64,000 bases of DNA from Eremophila alpestris peregrina (Eukaryota > Chordata > Aves > Passeriformes > Alaudidae), in the NCBI GenBank assembly GCA_009792885.1, contig WMCF01000024.1, positions 10,599,995 through 10,663,994 of the forward strand, in the 5' to 3' direction. Position 1 is the first letter of the stretch; each line of letters begins with the position of its first letter. Below are positions 25,258 through 37,350 of the stretch, piece by piece. The notes under the pieces were generated by a model. That model saw nothing but the letters and a program-made list of their open reading frames with translations, had not been told where the DNA came from and searched no databases. Position numbers and translations under genes: made by a program.

Positions 25258-25497
25258 ACACTGACAGGACAAGGGGGAATAGCTTGAATGTAAAAGAGAA
25301 TGGGTTTAAATTTGAGATTAAGAAGAAATTCTTTCCTATGAAGGTGGGGAGGCAGAAGATGGCCAGAGAAGCTGCAGCTGTCCCATCCTGGAAGTGTCCA
25401 CAGCCAGTTTGGATGGGGCTTGGAACAACCTGGTCAAGTGGGAGGGGTTGAGCAGGATGATCTATAAGGTCCCATCCAAATCATTCTGGGATTCTCA
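25258..25497 (+). mobile_element. CR1 LINE, 3'-end fragment with internal deletion
   Basis: Plus-oriented CR1 copy. It starts in 'ctgacaggacaaggggg', continues through 'agaagaaattctttcc' and 'ccagagaagctgcagctgtc', then 'gaagtgtccacagccag' and 'ttggatggggcttggaacaa', and ends 'gatctataaggtcccatcc' ... 'cattctgggattc'. The piece that normally carries 'ggtgtccctgcccatggcag' is missing between about 25440 and 25455, so the copy has an internal deletion compared with the CR1 at 10881-11022. It has no reverse transcriptase coding capacity. The 86-codon open frame at 25191-25451 is a CR1 shadow. Confidence 0.9.
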
Positions 25498-27942
25498 ATC
25501 CAATACTCAGAAGGACAAAGGAGAGAGACATGTATGAGGGAAAAAAACAAACAAACAAAAACAAGAGCAGCAAAAAAAATCATTGCAATTTATTTGCAAA
25601 TCATGTGGTGGTTTCACAGCTGTGTTTTTCTTGAAAGATATAAAAATAACTTGAGTTATGGAATAGTCAAGTGGCTCAGCCAGTGCCCAGTTCAGTAACA
25701 AAGGAGCATTTGGGTACCTCAGCCAGTCAAACGCTGTAGGCTTAGAGGTGACGTTATTACCTCTGAAGATAAAAAAAATGCTAACTAACAGAACACAGAA
25801 AATAATCAAAGCGCCAAAGTAATACCCCAGTTTCTAACACAAATGAAACCAAAGATGACCCATGTTTCTGAAAATCAGTTTGAAATGAAAAAACCTCTCC
25901 ACAGAAGGACAATCACACTGGATTTCAATTTGGTTCTGTGTTTTTTGCAAGCAAAATCATGAGACTGATACTAATAAGTGTTTACTATTGAGGTGAAGAA
26001 CTCAAGAACACTTAAACCTTTTTTAAACAGGTCTCTAATATTCTATCTCACATTTAACCTTTAATTATAAAATGAGAGGGACAATGTATTTTAGTCTCTT
26101 ATTGGATTATGATAAGGATTTAAATGAGTTCAGGTATTTGTAGCACAGTACTTAGGCAAATGGTGAGAGCAATTTGCAGAAATGGCCACTATTTCTCACT
26201 CGATGGATTTGAAATAGCCTCAACTTTTATGCACAAAATCTTCATCTTTGCCCTGATATTTAAGAAGCAGGGGCACTTATTAACCTGAGATGATTTTCTG
26301 TTCCACTGACATTATATCCTAAATTTATATTGTTACAGAAGACTGAATATTCCCATAATGAACTTGCTCATAATGCAATCATTAATATCTCTGTTCAAAT
26401 CCAGAATTATAGGAAACTTAATTTTGTTGTTGTTGGGTAGAGATAAAAGTTGGGGTGACATTTTAGGTTGGCTTTGCTTGTTCTTGTCTTGCTTTTTTTT
26501 TTTAAGAGTCGTCATTAGAATATTTTAAACCTTTCCGAATGCATAAACAGCATGGAAAAGCTAATTAACTGCTTTTAATAGGCAAAACTGTAGGAAAAAC
26601 AACCAAAATAACAGTCCAGTTCAGAAAAATAGAAATACCTCATGTTTAGGCAGAAGAAACAACAAAACACCCACTTATCAAACACCCACTGACAAAACTG
26701 GGCATACCTTTTACTTTCTATAATACTCTTAATCAATGCAATATTTTTCCCAGGAAGAACATTTTCCTGAGTCACAAAAATCATTACTTAAGAATATCCA
26801 AATTAGTTTTAGAAATAGTATGCCAGGCAGCATGTCAGTAGTGAGAGGTGAAAACAACATATTTTCCAAGAGCACTAGCATTGGAACTTGCATGCGGTAC
26901 AATGAGAACTGAAATTCTTCCGTCCCAAATTCCTTCAGGACAGAACATGAAACCAGTTCACTTCTTTTTCAGAAAACATTTTTTCTAAATCACTTCATAA
27001 GCAAAAAAACCTCCTGTAGCATCAATCAGACATAACTTACTGCATCAGTAAGCAAGTTTACTCCCTGTCATATTAAAACTGGTGAAAGAATCATTAAATC
27101 TTTTTTTTTTTTAATTCTCCAGCTGAGCTGTGTTTTCATTTTTTGTGTGCCTGTGTGGCAGATGCTGCTCCAGCCTGGGGTGTGCATCCCACAGCCTGCT
27201 GAGAGCCCAGGCAGGGCCAGCAGAAATACGGGAGCTTCATGAATAAACATTTGCTTAAAAACCACATTATTTCATCACATTCCCTTTCTGCCGCGGTTCC
27301 TCCTCATCTGTAAATTGAAGCAATACCAAGGAAAACCTACTGCAGTGCTCCAGTTTCTGCTGGCACAGAGATTTATGTGGGCCCACAACAGGCATTTGTA
27401 GAGCAGCAGTGGCCCCAAATTCACAAACTTCCCATCGAGATCATTATTTCATCCCTTTGGGGGTTCCCATCTCCCTCCATTTTTTACCATGATAAAGTGA
27501 GGAAAAGAATTTATCAGAAAGTGGAGGAAAAAACAGGAAAACTACTTTAATTTTCAACATTTGGATTTGTTTCTTTACGAATGTGGGTTCTCTATTACCA
27601 GCAGGAGCAGGACTACATTAAAGGAGGACAGCAGGAATTCCCACAGCACAGGAGATTAATCAATTTTCAGAAATTATTTCTGGTTGCAGATATCCAATTT
27701 GAAACACATTTAAAGTGTCATGTTTTGCAATGTGCAGAACTTGTCTTAAGGATCAGGTAATTTAATATTTAAATGGACATTCAAAAATAGTAGGCATTTC
27801 AAAAGCCTGACCTTAGGCTTTACTACTCAAATAAAGAAGCAGTCACACAAAAATACACAAAAATGCCTCGTTCTCCAGTCCAACTATTTCTACTTTTTTT
27901 TTTTTTCTCGTACTATTTCTAAATATTATGCATGTGTCTCAT

Positions 27943-27966
27943 AAAAACAAAACAAAACAAAACAAA
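27943..27966. repeat. (AAAAC)n simple repeat
   Basis: Just over four AAAAC units. It is not adjacent to any recognised retroelement. Confidence 0.9.
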
Positions 27967-30646
27967 CTGTGTCAGGAGAAGAAAACCCAACAATAAAAAA
28001 TTAGCAAATGAATTATCTTAAAACCATCTGAAAAAAATTCCAAGGGGTATTCCAGCCTGATGATATATAGAAATAAATTTGCAGTTTTCTTTGGGTTTCT
28101 TCTCAAGTAACCACCTCCCACAGCAACTGCCACGGCATGAGGAGAGAGAAATCCCTGAAATAAGCAGTTCTTTTTTCACCTCATAAAAAGGAAGCACGCT
28201 GGGAGAGACTGTGCTTACAGCACACTTGTTATGACTTTATAGAAGAGTCATGGTTTGAAATACTCATTCTAAATAAATTTCTTGTGGTCAGTATTGAGTA
28301 TGGATGTCCTGCACTATCCTAGCAGCTGCAAATTAGTTAATATTCTGTGTGTGTATAACAGTTTCACTATGATTTGGGGGCTTTTTCCTTGGTTTTTTTT
28401 TTTATATCTCTGTGCAAATCCTTCTTTCTTACCTTCTGTAACCTCTCATTGCTGTGCTTAGAAGGCAAGAAATGACTTACCTATGCAACACTGCTTAACT
28501 AAAACTTGTCAAAAATGAAAATATCATCTGTGCTGGTATAAACTACTCTTTTCACATTCAAAAATATTCCATAAACACAACCCCATTTACACATTTCTCA
28601 AATAGGTACCAGTTTTCTCTAATGTATCTAGAAGGGAAGGAAATCTCAGCAACACTGGCAGGAGACAAGCAAAAATACAAATTCACATTGAGAATGGACA
28701 TAAGCTTTTTTTCCTTCTTACTATTCCTTTAAGACAGCCAGGAATAGATGGCAATTACAGTTATCCAATAGTCTTCTATGAAATGATTGTCTTTATCCAC
28801 ATTATAAAAGGATGTGAGAGCTATGAATTAACTCTATGGCCTTCCTGGACTGGTAGCAATGTGGGTTTTTTCCCATAAAATCAATTAAAAATACCTGTTC
28901 AGTTCCAAAAACAGGTCTTGAGGGAAAGAAATAGTGGAGATAGTCTGGATTTTAAATCTCTTAGGAAAATCATCCATCAGAGTTTTGTTTTGGGGTTTTC
29001 TCTTGGTTGGTTGGTTTTTTACATAATTTTATACAGCAGTACCATGGATCCACTTGGAAGTGGCGGGAGAGGAGAGTTTCCAAAGCCTCACTCTGCAAAC
29101 CCATCACCCCAGAGGCCATGCTGCTCCCAGCACTGTTCAGCCCCCTAACAAAATACCTTATTTCATTACTGGGCTTGCTCTGTGCATTATTTTAAAGGCT
29201 TATAAATGCCAATTTACTGCCATTACAAAACCCACTTCCTGACCACAATGAAACTGTTTCAGTAACCCCAAGTTCCTACAGGTGCATAAATTTCCATTTC
29301 ATTTACGAACCACTCAGTGAGATCAGTCCAGCAAACAGGAATGAGGAATTCAGCCAAGTGTGACACCTCTCCCTGGGATGGGGTTGCTGCATGGAGTGTG
29401 TTAAGCAGTGCTGGTACCTGCCCTGAGTGCATAAAGTTCTTGAGAGAATAAAAGGAAGTTATTTTTCCAAGGAAAGCTTTAGAAGTACACCTTCCAAGAC
29501 CTAATGTTCTGTTGAAATAGATACAATGGTGGAAGCTCCCTGTGGTGGTGGTGACTTTCTTTGCTCTTTTTACTGCATCCTTTTCTAAATCTTCCTATAG
29601 ATTTCATTTTTTGGCTGACACATTGGAGTAAAAATCATGGTTTGGGAGTTCCAGGTTGGGAGGAAGGTTATCAAATTGTCATTGATCGGTTTACTTGCTA
29701 ATCTGCCTTTCCACTCCAAATTTTTTTGTGCTCAGCAGCAGGGAAAGAATGGAGTCAGAGGACAGACAGGGAGATAGGGGCACCAACCCCTCAGTGAGTA
29801 GCAAAGGGAAACAATAACTTCAGCAGCAGAAGAAACAGAGGTCATGAAAACAGAGCAAAACACAGGCACAATGGCAAGACAATCCTTTAGAACTCTAACA
29901 GGGAAAAAAACTGCAATGGGGGACGAGAGAAGCTCAAGGGCAATGAGGTGAAACTCAGAGGAAGTAGAACAAACAGAAATGGATATCACAGAGATAAAGA
30001 ATCAAGAGAGTTGGAAAGAGACACACATTTTGTAACACATCAGCCTTTGCTGCAAATATGTGACTTACACTCAGGGCAAACTGCTTGTGTTTCTTCAGAG
30101 CACCCAGCTAAGGCAAAGGCCACACTAAACATGCCTGAAAATAATCCAAGCCATGGCATAGGCACACAGTGAATAAAGATTTAGGGGCAGATTTAGGTAT
30201 GGCAATTAAATGACTGCAAGCAGTAGCCGAACAACATTTCAAATTTGTTCCACAATTGTTGAAGGCGTTTTGTTGCATCAGCGTTTGTATCACTGCCTGT
30301 CTGCTTTCCTCCAGTTCTGTGCAGTTATCTGTCCTGCTACTCCCGACACAGAAGGGAAAATCCATCAGGAATCCTAATCATCTGTTCTAGCTAAGCGAAC
30401 AGCAATCACACCCTGAATTCATGGACAGCCTGGATGAAATCTGGGCCCCTTGGGGATCCAAGAGTGCACAGTTTAAACACTAAAAGAGTTTGGTACAAGC
30501 TTAGTGCTGTAAAAGTTCTGCTAAAAGTGGTGGTTCTTTTAAGAAAAGCAAATAAATGTGACACTATCCAACAGATGTGCACATGTAAAATTATTTTTTC
30601 ATAGGTCTGTGTGATTATCACATAAATAAGTTTTGCTTATTTTATT

Positions 30647-30669
30647 TGTGTGTGTGTGTGTGTCTGTGT
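30647..30669. repeat. (TG)n microsatellite
   Basis: About eight uninterrupted TG dinucleotides, followed by interrupted 'tctgtgtc'. The only clear dinucleotide microsatellite in the window. Confidence 0.92.
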
Positions 30670-32491
30670 CTATGTGGAAAATCTTGGTTACCAATCTTGG
30701 TAAACTTCTGAAGAGGAATTTCAGTTTTAGGAAAACATGGTTCTCCCTTCCAGATGCAAGCCAGAGGTTTCCTTCTTGTGAGAACCTTGACAATCAATTC
30801 TGCCAGAAGGGTTAAAGACAATAATAATTAAAATATCTACTGCTGGTTCATTTAGAAATTTTCATTAAAATGCACTTTCCAAACCAGAGCACATGTTCTG
30901 TATGCAGTTTTTAACACTCAAATGACATCACGTCTATAGATCTATATAAAAAGTATACATATCTGAGGTAATAAAGAGCCAAACTGATTATTAGCAAGGT
31001 GGTTTATAAATGTATTTTTTTCAGTTTTATTACTGATAAGAGCCTAAGACTTCCTTATGGCATCCAGTAATATTTATGTATATACTTATATATGGCCATT
31101 CAGCAATATTTGTTTAGAGTGCCAGTTCTCAATGTATAATTATGGAATAAAATTAATGTCAGATAAACATTTCCTTCATGTTTTCAAAGCAAAGGGAAAA
31201 GGCTGGGGGAGATTCTTACAGTTCACATAACACACAGGACTATGGAGAAACAGAGCCACAAAGTTACTGTGCAGAAATTAAAATCTCACATCTACCTACA
31301 AATTTCAACCAGCTATTTTCTTAAGGAAGAAATTAGGGGTAAAAGTGTGAAAAAGTCACTGTGTCACTGTCAACCTTCACAAAACTTGAAGGAAATGCAA
31401 TGGATTCCATTTGCTTTGGCCAATATGAAAATTGATGTGGAGCCTTGCAAGTTCCTATAATATTTGTAAAGTCAAACTTGGCTCACCAAACTTGCTCAGA
31501 TTTATACAGAACTGTAAGAAGGGGACTTCAGCTGCTGCTCGTGATGCATAAATGGATGAAGGGATATTATTTACCAGCTTCAAAAAACTGAGATCAACCC
31601 ACCTCTGTGTATCTTGTACAGCTACTCCCTCATGTCTCCACCACAGAGCTGAGATAGACGCAGTGCAAACTTGAAGCTAATTTTAGTAATGAAACATTAG
31701 CCTTTGCTGTCTGATAATTAATAACACAATGTTTGGTTCAACAAGGATATAATTAAAGTTTCAAATGCAAGTATTATAAATTACAGATACTTTGGGATTA
31801 TAAATCTCTGTAGTGTTTTTTAATGAAAATAAATTGAACTGACATTGTTTCCAGAGGAGTTGACTCATTTCACCTTCACTCTCAGTATCTGATTAAGCTC
31901 TCTGTCTTTTGGAACCGTTTGAAATATCTTCCTAGAAAACATGAGCTGAGCACCACCCAGTGTCATAAAGCAAGCCACCACAAAATCCATCAGTATTGGC
32001 TGTATGCATAACCTGACTACTCACGGAGATTAAGTAACTCTGCATTAAAAGCTGAAATAATTACTTTAGGCTTCATGGATGCATGAATATTTCTATTATG
32101 CTACTTGATCATCCCTAAAATTGCAACTTTATTAAGAGATCCCCAGTACAATAACCTGGTCCAGTTTGATTAAAAGAGCTACATTCCATTTCTGTCATAA
32201 AACACAGATGACAGAAGCAGGGTAAAAAAGGCTGAAGACTCAATTGATATTAAGTAGAAGACAAAGTAAATGGAAATTAAAATAATAATAAAATGAAATG
32301 GTATCTACTTTCTCAAAAAAAAAAAAAACTTTAGTACAAATACTTTGATCTGAAATGTCTGATTAAATGGGAATATGGCTCATCCTTTTCCATGTAATAA
32401 AGCTAGGATTAATTCCACCAAGCAGACATTTCATTTTTTTTCTTAATGGAGATCATCCAAAGTCTCGAGCAACCTTAAATCTTCACATCTG

Positions 32492-32510
32492 TTTGCATAA
32501 TAAATATGCA
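32492..32510. promoter_or_regulatory. Inverted POU/octamer-like motif
   Basis: 'tttgcataataaatatgca' places two ATGCA/TGCAT half-sites back to back, as TTTGCAT and ATATGCA. Such arrangements can bind POU-homeodomain proteins. This is a motif call only. Confidence 0.2.
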
Positions 32511-33750
32511 GAAGTTACTAAAAGTGATACTATATTATAGGCAAAATCTAAAAAGAGCCAATAACAAAAAGCAGGACTGGCAACTGACACTCAAAGAATA
32601 ACGTATTTTTTGTCCTGAACCAGGCAAATAGAAGATACTTCAGTTTTGATCAAAAGGCCAAAAGAGGTTATGCAGAATTTGGGCTATGAGTGATAAAAAA
32701 ATTGAATAAATATTTCAGCCATTATTAATTTTCTATTTTGCACTTGAAGTACTTTTGCTAAAGGAAATATTTCACCCAGGAGCCTGTCCCAGACATTCCA
32801 GCATGAAAGGAAGGATATCTGGGATGGGAAATAAGTTTTAAGCTATGGAACTCTGCTGTCTGAAACCTCTAACACTCTCTAGTATGTACCTGAAGTAAGA
32901 AATAGCAACTAAAGGTTATTTCATAGAATTATTTATTTGAGATATTTCATAGAAATCCTGCCACATGGTTGGGTAAAAGATCTCTCTCCAGATGAACCTA
33001 ACCATATATTTCATTTTAAGATTGATCTCCCAACTGTTTCCTTTCCTCTGGCCTGCTTTATTTTTATTAAATTTGGCACTTCAAATACTTTCTCTCTACT
33101 TGAGAGCGTGTTACTGCTGGTGGTGTCACAGGAATCAGAACTAAACAAAGATGGAGCTAGAAAAGATTGAGAGAGAAACAATAAAATAAGCAATTTCTGA
33201 TTAACTACATGGAAAGGTTTGATCAAACCCAGAAACATTTATGTCTTCAAGCATTTTTAATCTGCTTTGCCAGTTTAAAAAAAATAAGGCAAATCATCAC
33301 TGGTTTTTCATCACTTTAGCAGTATATGAAAATTAAGAGGCAAATGTTGCTGTTTTAGGTTCAAAACACAGAGGATACAAGGAAACCTTCTCAGCTGCAG
33401 ATGCTTTAATTCGACTTTGGAAAATGACACCTCTTTGTCCACTCAGGATTCTGCTCTGTAATTATCAGACTCCAAACTGCTCCTAACTCCATGTGCTCCC
33501 GTGGAGCACTCCATCATCCTGGCATCCCACAGGAAAAAATTGCAACAACAACCTCTGCTCCAGCTGATTCTCCAAAGCTGCCATAATATCTTCTAGTGGG
33601 AGCAGCAGAGTAATTCTATGTCTTTGGTAGATGCAGGGAGAAGGGTTTTTAATGGGTCTGGTGTTGGACCCCAGAAGGAAAGGGAAAAAAAAAAATACAG
33701 GAAAAAATAGGGTGGGGGGGAAAGAGACAGTCTCCCTGAAGACTAAAAGG

Positions 33751-34008
33751 AGAATAAGCTAATAAATGAGGAAGAAGACAGATCCCTCTCCCATTCTAAA
33801 TCCAGACTTTCCTTTCCTCACAGGCTCTCTGATTGTATTAAAAAGAAAATAATTGCTAAAATGTAATGAGCAAACATCCCAAACACTTGGCAAAACACCC
33901 AAAGCCCTGGGTCTCCTATAAAGGAGCCATGAACAACTGCTCAGAAAACTCAGCAGAAACTGAGCTGACGTATCTAAAGATGAAAACTATTGCTTTTTAT
34001 TGTGAGAA
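33751..34008 (+). repeat. Local direct duplication, copy 1
   Basis: This block recurs, diverged, at 34921-35182 in the same orientation. By eye about four bases in five match, with a few small indels. Longest shared words are 'aaatgtaatgagcaaac' (33858-33874) and 'cagaaaactcagcagaaa' (33942-33959). The offset to copy 2 drifts only from about 1172 to 1176 bases, so the two are collinear. I do not recognise a transposon family. It may be an old tandem-type segmental duplication or two copies of an unnamed repeat. Confidence 0.8.
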
Positions 34009-34920
34009 AAGATTTTCCTCACCTGAATCTCAATTTAAAGAAGAATTTCAAAATAATTCAAATTTTAATAAAGCATTTGCTTCTAAAAGACTGTTTCAGT
34101 GCCCAATTAACACTAAAGAGTATTAACGTTTTTTTTCTCTCAAAACACTTCAATGGAATTCAAAATAAATACTGCTGGGCAAAGAAACACAGACCCTAAA
34201 ATAAACAAAAGTGCAAAAAGGAACTCTCTGCACTTCTATTATGATCTTGTTTTCTCTGGAAAATTAGATTTCTCACACTATGCATGTATCCCTTCATAAA
34301 AGCAAGGAAATTTCAGAAACTTTAAGAATGTCAAATAGTTTAAAAAAAAAAGATTATACAAATTCACTGAAATAGGTACATCAACCTCCACAGAAATAAT
34401 CTTTTTCAGAGAAAAGCAATGTATCATTACCTGCCCCCAAAATCTCCATCTCCTGTGCTATACTTAGGTCTTCACAAAACTCGTTGAAGATTTATTCTTA
34501 TGACAAAGTGGAGCAAATTATTACCCCTGACAGCCTGCAAGGATTGTTTAGCTTTGTGCCAGTGTATAGTTTTCCAGTCAGATGGATCACTGCAGCTGCA
34601 AATGGTGAAGTGGAGAAGAATAGCTGCTCTATGCGCAGCAAAGTGACTCACTAGAACATAATTTTTTCCAGGAAAGAATAAACTCTCCTGAAAGGTTAAC
34701 TGATGTTAGCACTTAATATAAAAGCTGTATTAATATCATCAGCTAAACCCTTGGCTGAGCTGATGCTGCTTCCTCTCAAGTGAGCTTCAGCATGGCTTTA
34801 AAGGTACTTAAAACATAACTAATGTAATAATTAAACTCAAACTTTAAACTTTTTTGGGTTCAGAGCTTTCTTTTCTGTTTCTGGTAGCTACTGAGGGACA
34901 CGAACACTGTCACACAAAGC
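34009..34920. other. Spacer between the two duplication copies
   Basis: About 0.9 kb of AT-rich unique DNA. It includes an A10 run near 34342-34351 and no gene. It has no obvious terminal inverted repeats and does not read as the internal part of a retroelement. Confidence 0.5.
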
Positions 34921-35182
34921 AAATAACCCACCAAATGAGGAGGAAAGCAGAAATCCCTCTCCACTTCTAAATCTAGATTTTCCTTTCCTAACAGTCTCAC
35001 TGGTTGTATAAAAAAGAAAATCATCACTGAAATGTAATGAGCAAACTTCCCAAGCACTTGGCAAAACATCCTAAGCCCCTTACATGGATCTCCTATGAAG
35101 AGCCACGAAAGATTGCACAGAAAACTCAGCAGAAATTGCGGTAACATCTTCAAATATGAAAAATATTGCCTTTTGTTGTGGG
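34921..35182 (+). repeat. Local direct duplication, copy 2
   Basis: Diverged second copy of 33751-34008, with shared words at 35030-35046 and 35118-35135. Homology fades on the left just before 'aaataaccca' and on the right after 'ttgttgtggg'. The 125-codon minus-strand open frame at 34860-35237 crosses this copy, but the equivalent frame is broken in copy 1, so I do not call it a gene. Confidence 0.8.
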
Positions 35183-36609
35183 ATACAGGGAGCTGGCTGG
35201 CACAAGTTCTGTACACACTCAAAAGAGAAAGCAGCATTACTGCTCTGTGCTAATCTCAGGTAAGGGGTGTACAGTCAAGAATTAACTTCAAAGTGAGAAT
35301 ATCTACATGTGGAGGGAGGGGATTATATAGATTATGTAGATTATCTATGAATATGTGGATGTAAATCTGTACCTGTGCATGGCAGGGAAGCTGAGGTGTC
35401 TGCTGTAAATTAGTGTTCTAGTAGGCTTTAAGAGCAGTTACCACATGGTTGGGTTTTTTCAAAAAAGTTGCCTCTTTTCCTTATTTTTGTGGATGATCAA
35501 TGCCCATCAAAAAGCTGGTTTCTGTTCCTAGACCAACTTTTTACTTCCTGGAAATTAAAATAATTTCAGATTCCCAGCCACCATATATATTCACTAGGTC
35601 AAGTGGCTGGTTGGAACAACTGGGCAGTGACCAGTTTTAACGCTCGGTCAGTTAATTTTTTTAATTCCTTTTATACAGGTTTTCAGAAGGAGCAATGAGG
35701 AGTGATGGAATCACTGAAAAATTACACATTTTAGGAAGTGCTTTTACTCTCCAAGAAATCAAACTGCAGGCCTGAAGAGAAAACTCTCTTCAGGCTGAAA
35801 TCTCCCTATTTTATCTTCATTTCTTTTCTCAAAAGTATTTTACCTTCTCTTCTTGCACCCTGCAGAAAATTAAGCCATAAATCCTGAATTTACTGGGTAT
35901 AAGTAGAAGGTATATGGAATTCCAAATGTGTTTCTATGAGCAGCACTGTTTTTAGACTGAAGCCATCCCAGCAAAAAGCAGCCTGGAGAGATGGGGTGTG
36001 AATTTGGGGTAGAAAAATCAGGAAGGTGAATCTATTTGCTGGAATTTCAACTCTGGGAGATCTTTGATGTCCCTACCACAGCAGTCCAACACTGAGGACA
36101 CTGCAAAAGCCCTGCCCTGAGCCCTTCAGGAGCAAATTAAAGAGTTCCTCAATATCCCCTTACTTCTTTTGTTCAAGAAAGCCAGAAAGCAACATAATCA
36201 TAATCCAGAGCAATAGAGCTCAGTGGGTTTGTTTGCCCAGCCCCCCAAATTCCTACATACTTACACTACTGAAAAAAAATTAATTAGAGTGGGAAAGGAC
36301 AAACAATTACATTAATATAAATAAAAACAAACATTAAAACTAGAAATAAAGACAGCTATTAATTTATTTAATTAAAGGAATAACAACCTTACAGCATTTT
36401 GTATGTTTTTCTAATTATGTAACAAAACACCCTGGAAGGGAGGCCATGTCAGGCACACAGAGCAACAAGTGCACATTAAATTATTTCTGTACCAGAAGGA
36501 GTAAGATGGAGTGCAGAAAGTTACAAGCAACTTGTGGTGACAGTGCAGAAATTTAAATTAATAAACTAAAAAGCACCCACCAACTCCCATACCCGTTGTC
36601 TTTGCCAAG
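35183..36609. other. Unique non-coding DNA with a perfect short hairpin
   Basis: No gene seen. 35310-35350 holds a short 'agattat' reiteration. A perfect 11-base inverted repeat is listed separately. 36270-36380 is very AT-rich. Confidence 0.5.
35770..35795. repeat. Perfect 11-bp inverted repeat, 4-base loop
   Basis: Left arm 'gcctgaagaga' (35770-35780), loop 'aaac', right arm 'tctcttcaggc' (35785-35795). The arms are exactly complementary. The stem is too short for a microRNA precursor, and no T-run follows that would suggest a terminator-like structure. Confidence 0.85.
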
Positions 36610-36672
36610 AGAGGCTGGGCTGGATAACCCTTGAGGGCCCCTTTAAAGCTGGTGTTTTAAATTCTGTGATAC
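36610..36672 (+). mobile_element. CR1 LINE terminus (very short)
   Basis: 'gaggctgggctggataaccc', 'ttgagggcccctttaaagct' and the ending 'attctgtgatacc' match the last roughly 60 bases of a CR1 subfamily whose terminus reads like 'gatcccttgagggtcccttc' followed by ATTCTGTGAT. It is heavily 5'-truncated. The terminal signature makes the call likely despite its short length. Confidence 0.72.
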
Positions 36673-37350
36673 CCTGGTGCTGTTCAGGTCAATGGTTCAG
36701 CTTCAGGCAATCAGAATTTGGGCACAAGTTTAAGGTTAAACCCATGTTCACATCTAACAATCAAGACAAAGTAAAAAAATTTGCAGAGAAGCATCTCTAG
36801 AATCATAAATATTTCTTAAAAGCCTGCTATAAATGATTCAACATCAGAAGAAATCTGCAGGAATGCTGATTAGAGGACAAAGTTGTACAAGCACAGTACA
36901 AAATGTGATTAATTTCACAATAATTAACACCATATGTAGCTTATGCATCACACAAATCAGTATATTAAAAAGTTGTTGAAAACACATTTGTATTTAAAAA
37001 ACAAAAATTAAAAAAAAATCACAAAAGGAGTTATTTTAACTGAAGTGCTTTTAACTGAAGCCCAGTTTGCCTTTGTGTCACAAGTCCCATCCCAATTTCT
37101 CTGCTTTTTCTCCAAATGATCGCAGCTCTAAAGTGGTTCTAAATTGCTATTGTAGGAAAAGGCAAATTATTTTAGGAGGTTAGAAGTCATCCTGTCACCC
37201 TGTAATTTCTTTAATTACAACATTGTGTAGGTGGAAAATGTGCAAAATCTATGTGAGATGTCTCTGTTGGAGAAGAAGTTGGATATTCTCTTCATTCAAC
37301 ACATAAAGACAGATTGAAGAGAGAATTAAAGTTCTGCCTGTTGTTCACAG

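Larger units (their letters stand above)
25498..33750. other. Unique AT-rich non-coding DNA
   Basis: No gene recognised. It contains the simple repeats listed separately plus T12 at 27101-27112, T13 at 27894-27906 and A14 at 32315-32328. A purine-rich stretch lies at 29738-30030. A POU-like inverted motif lies at 32492-32510. Confidence 0.5.
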
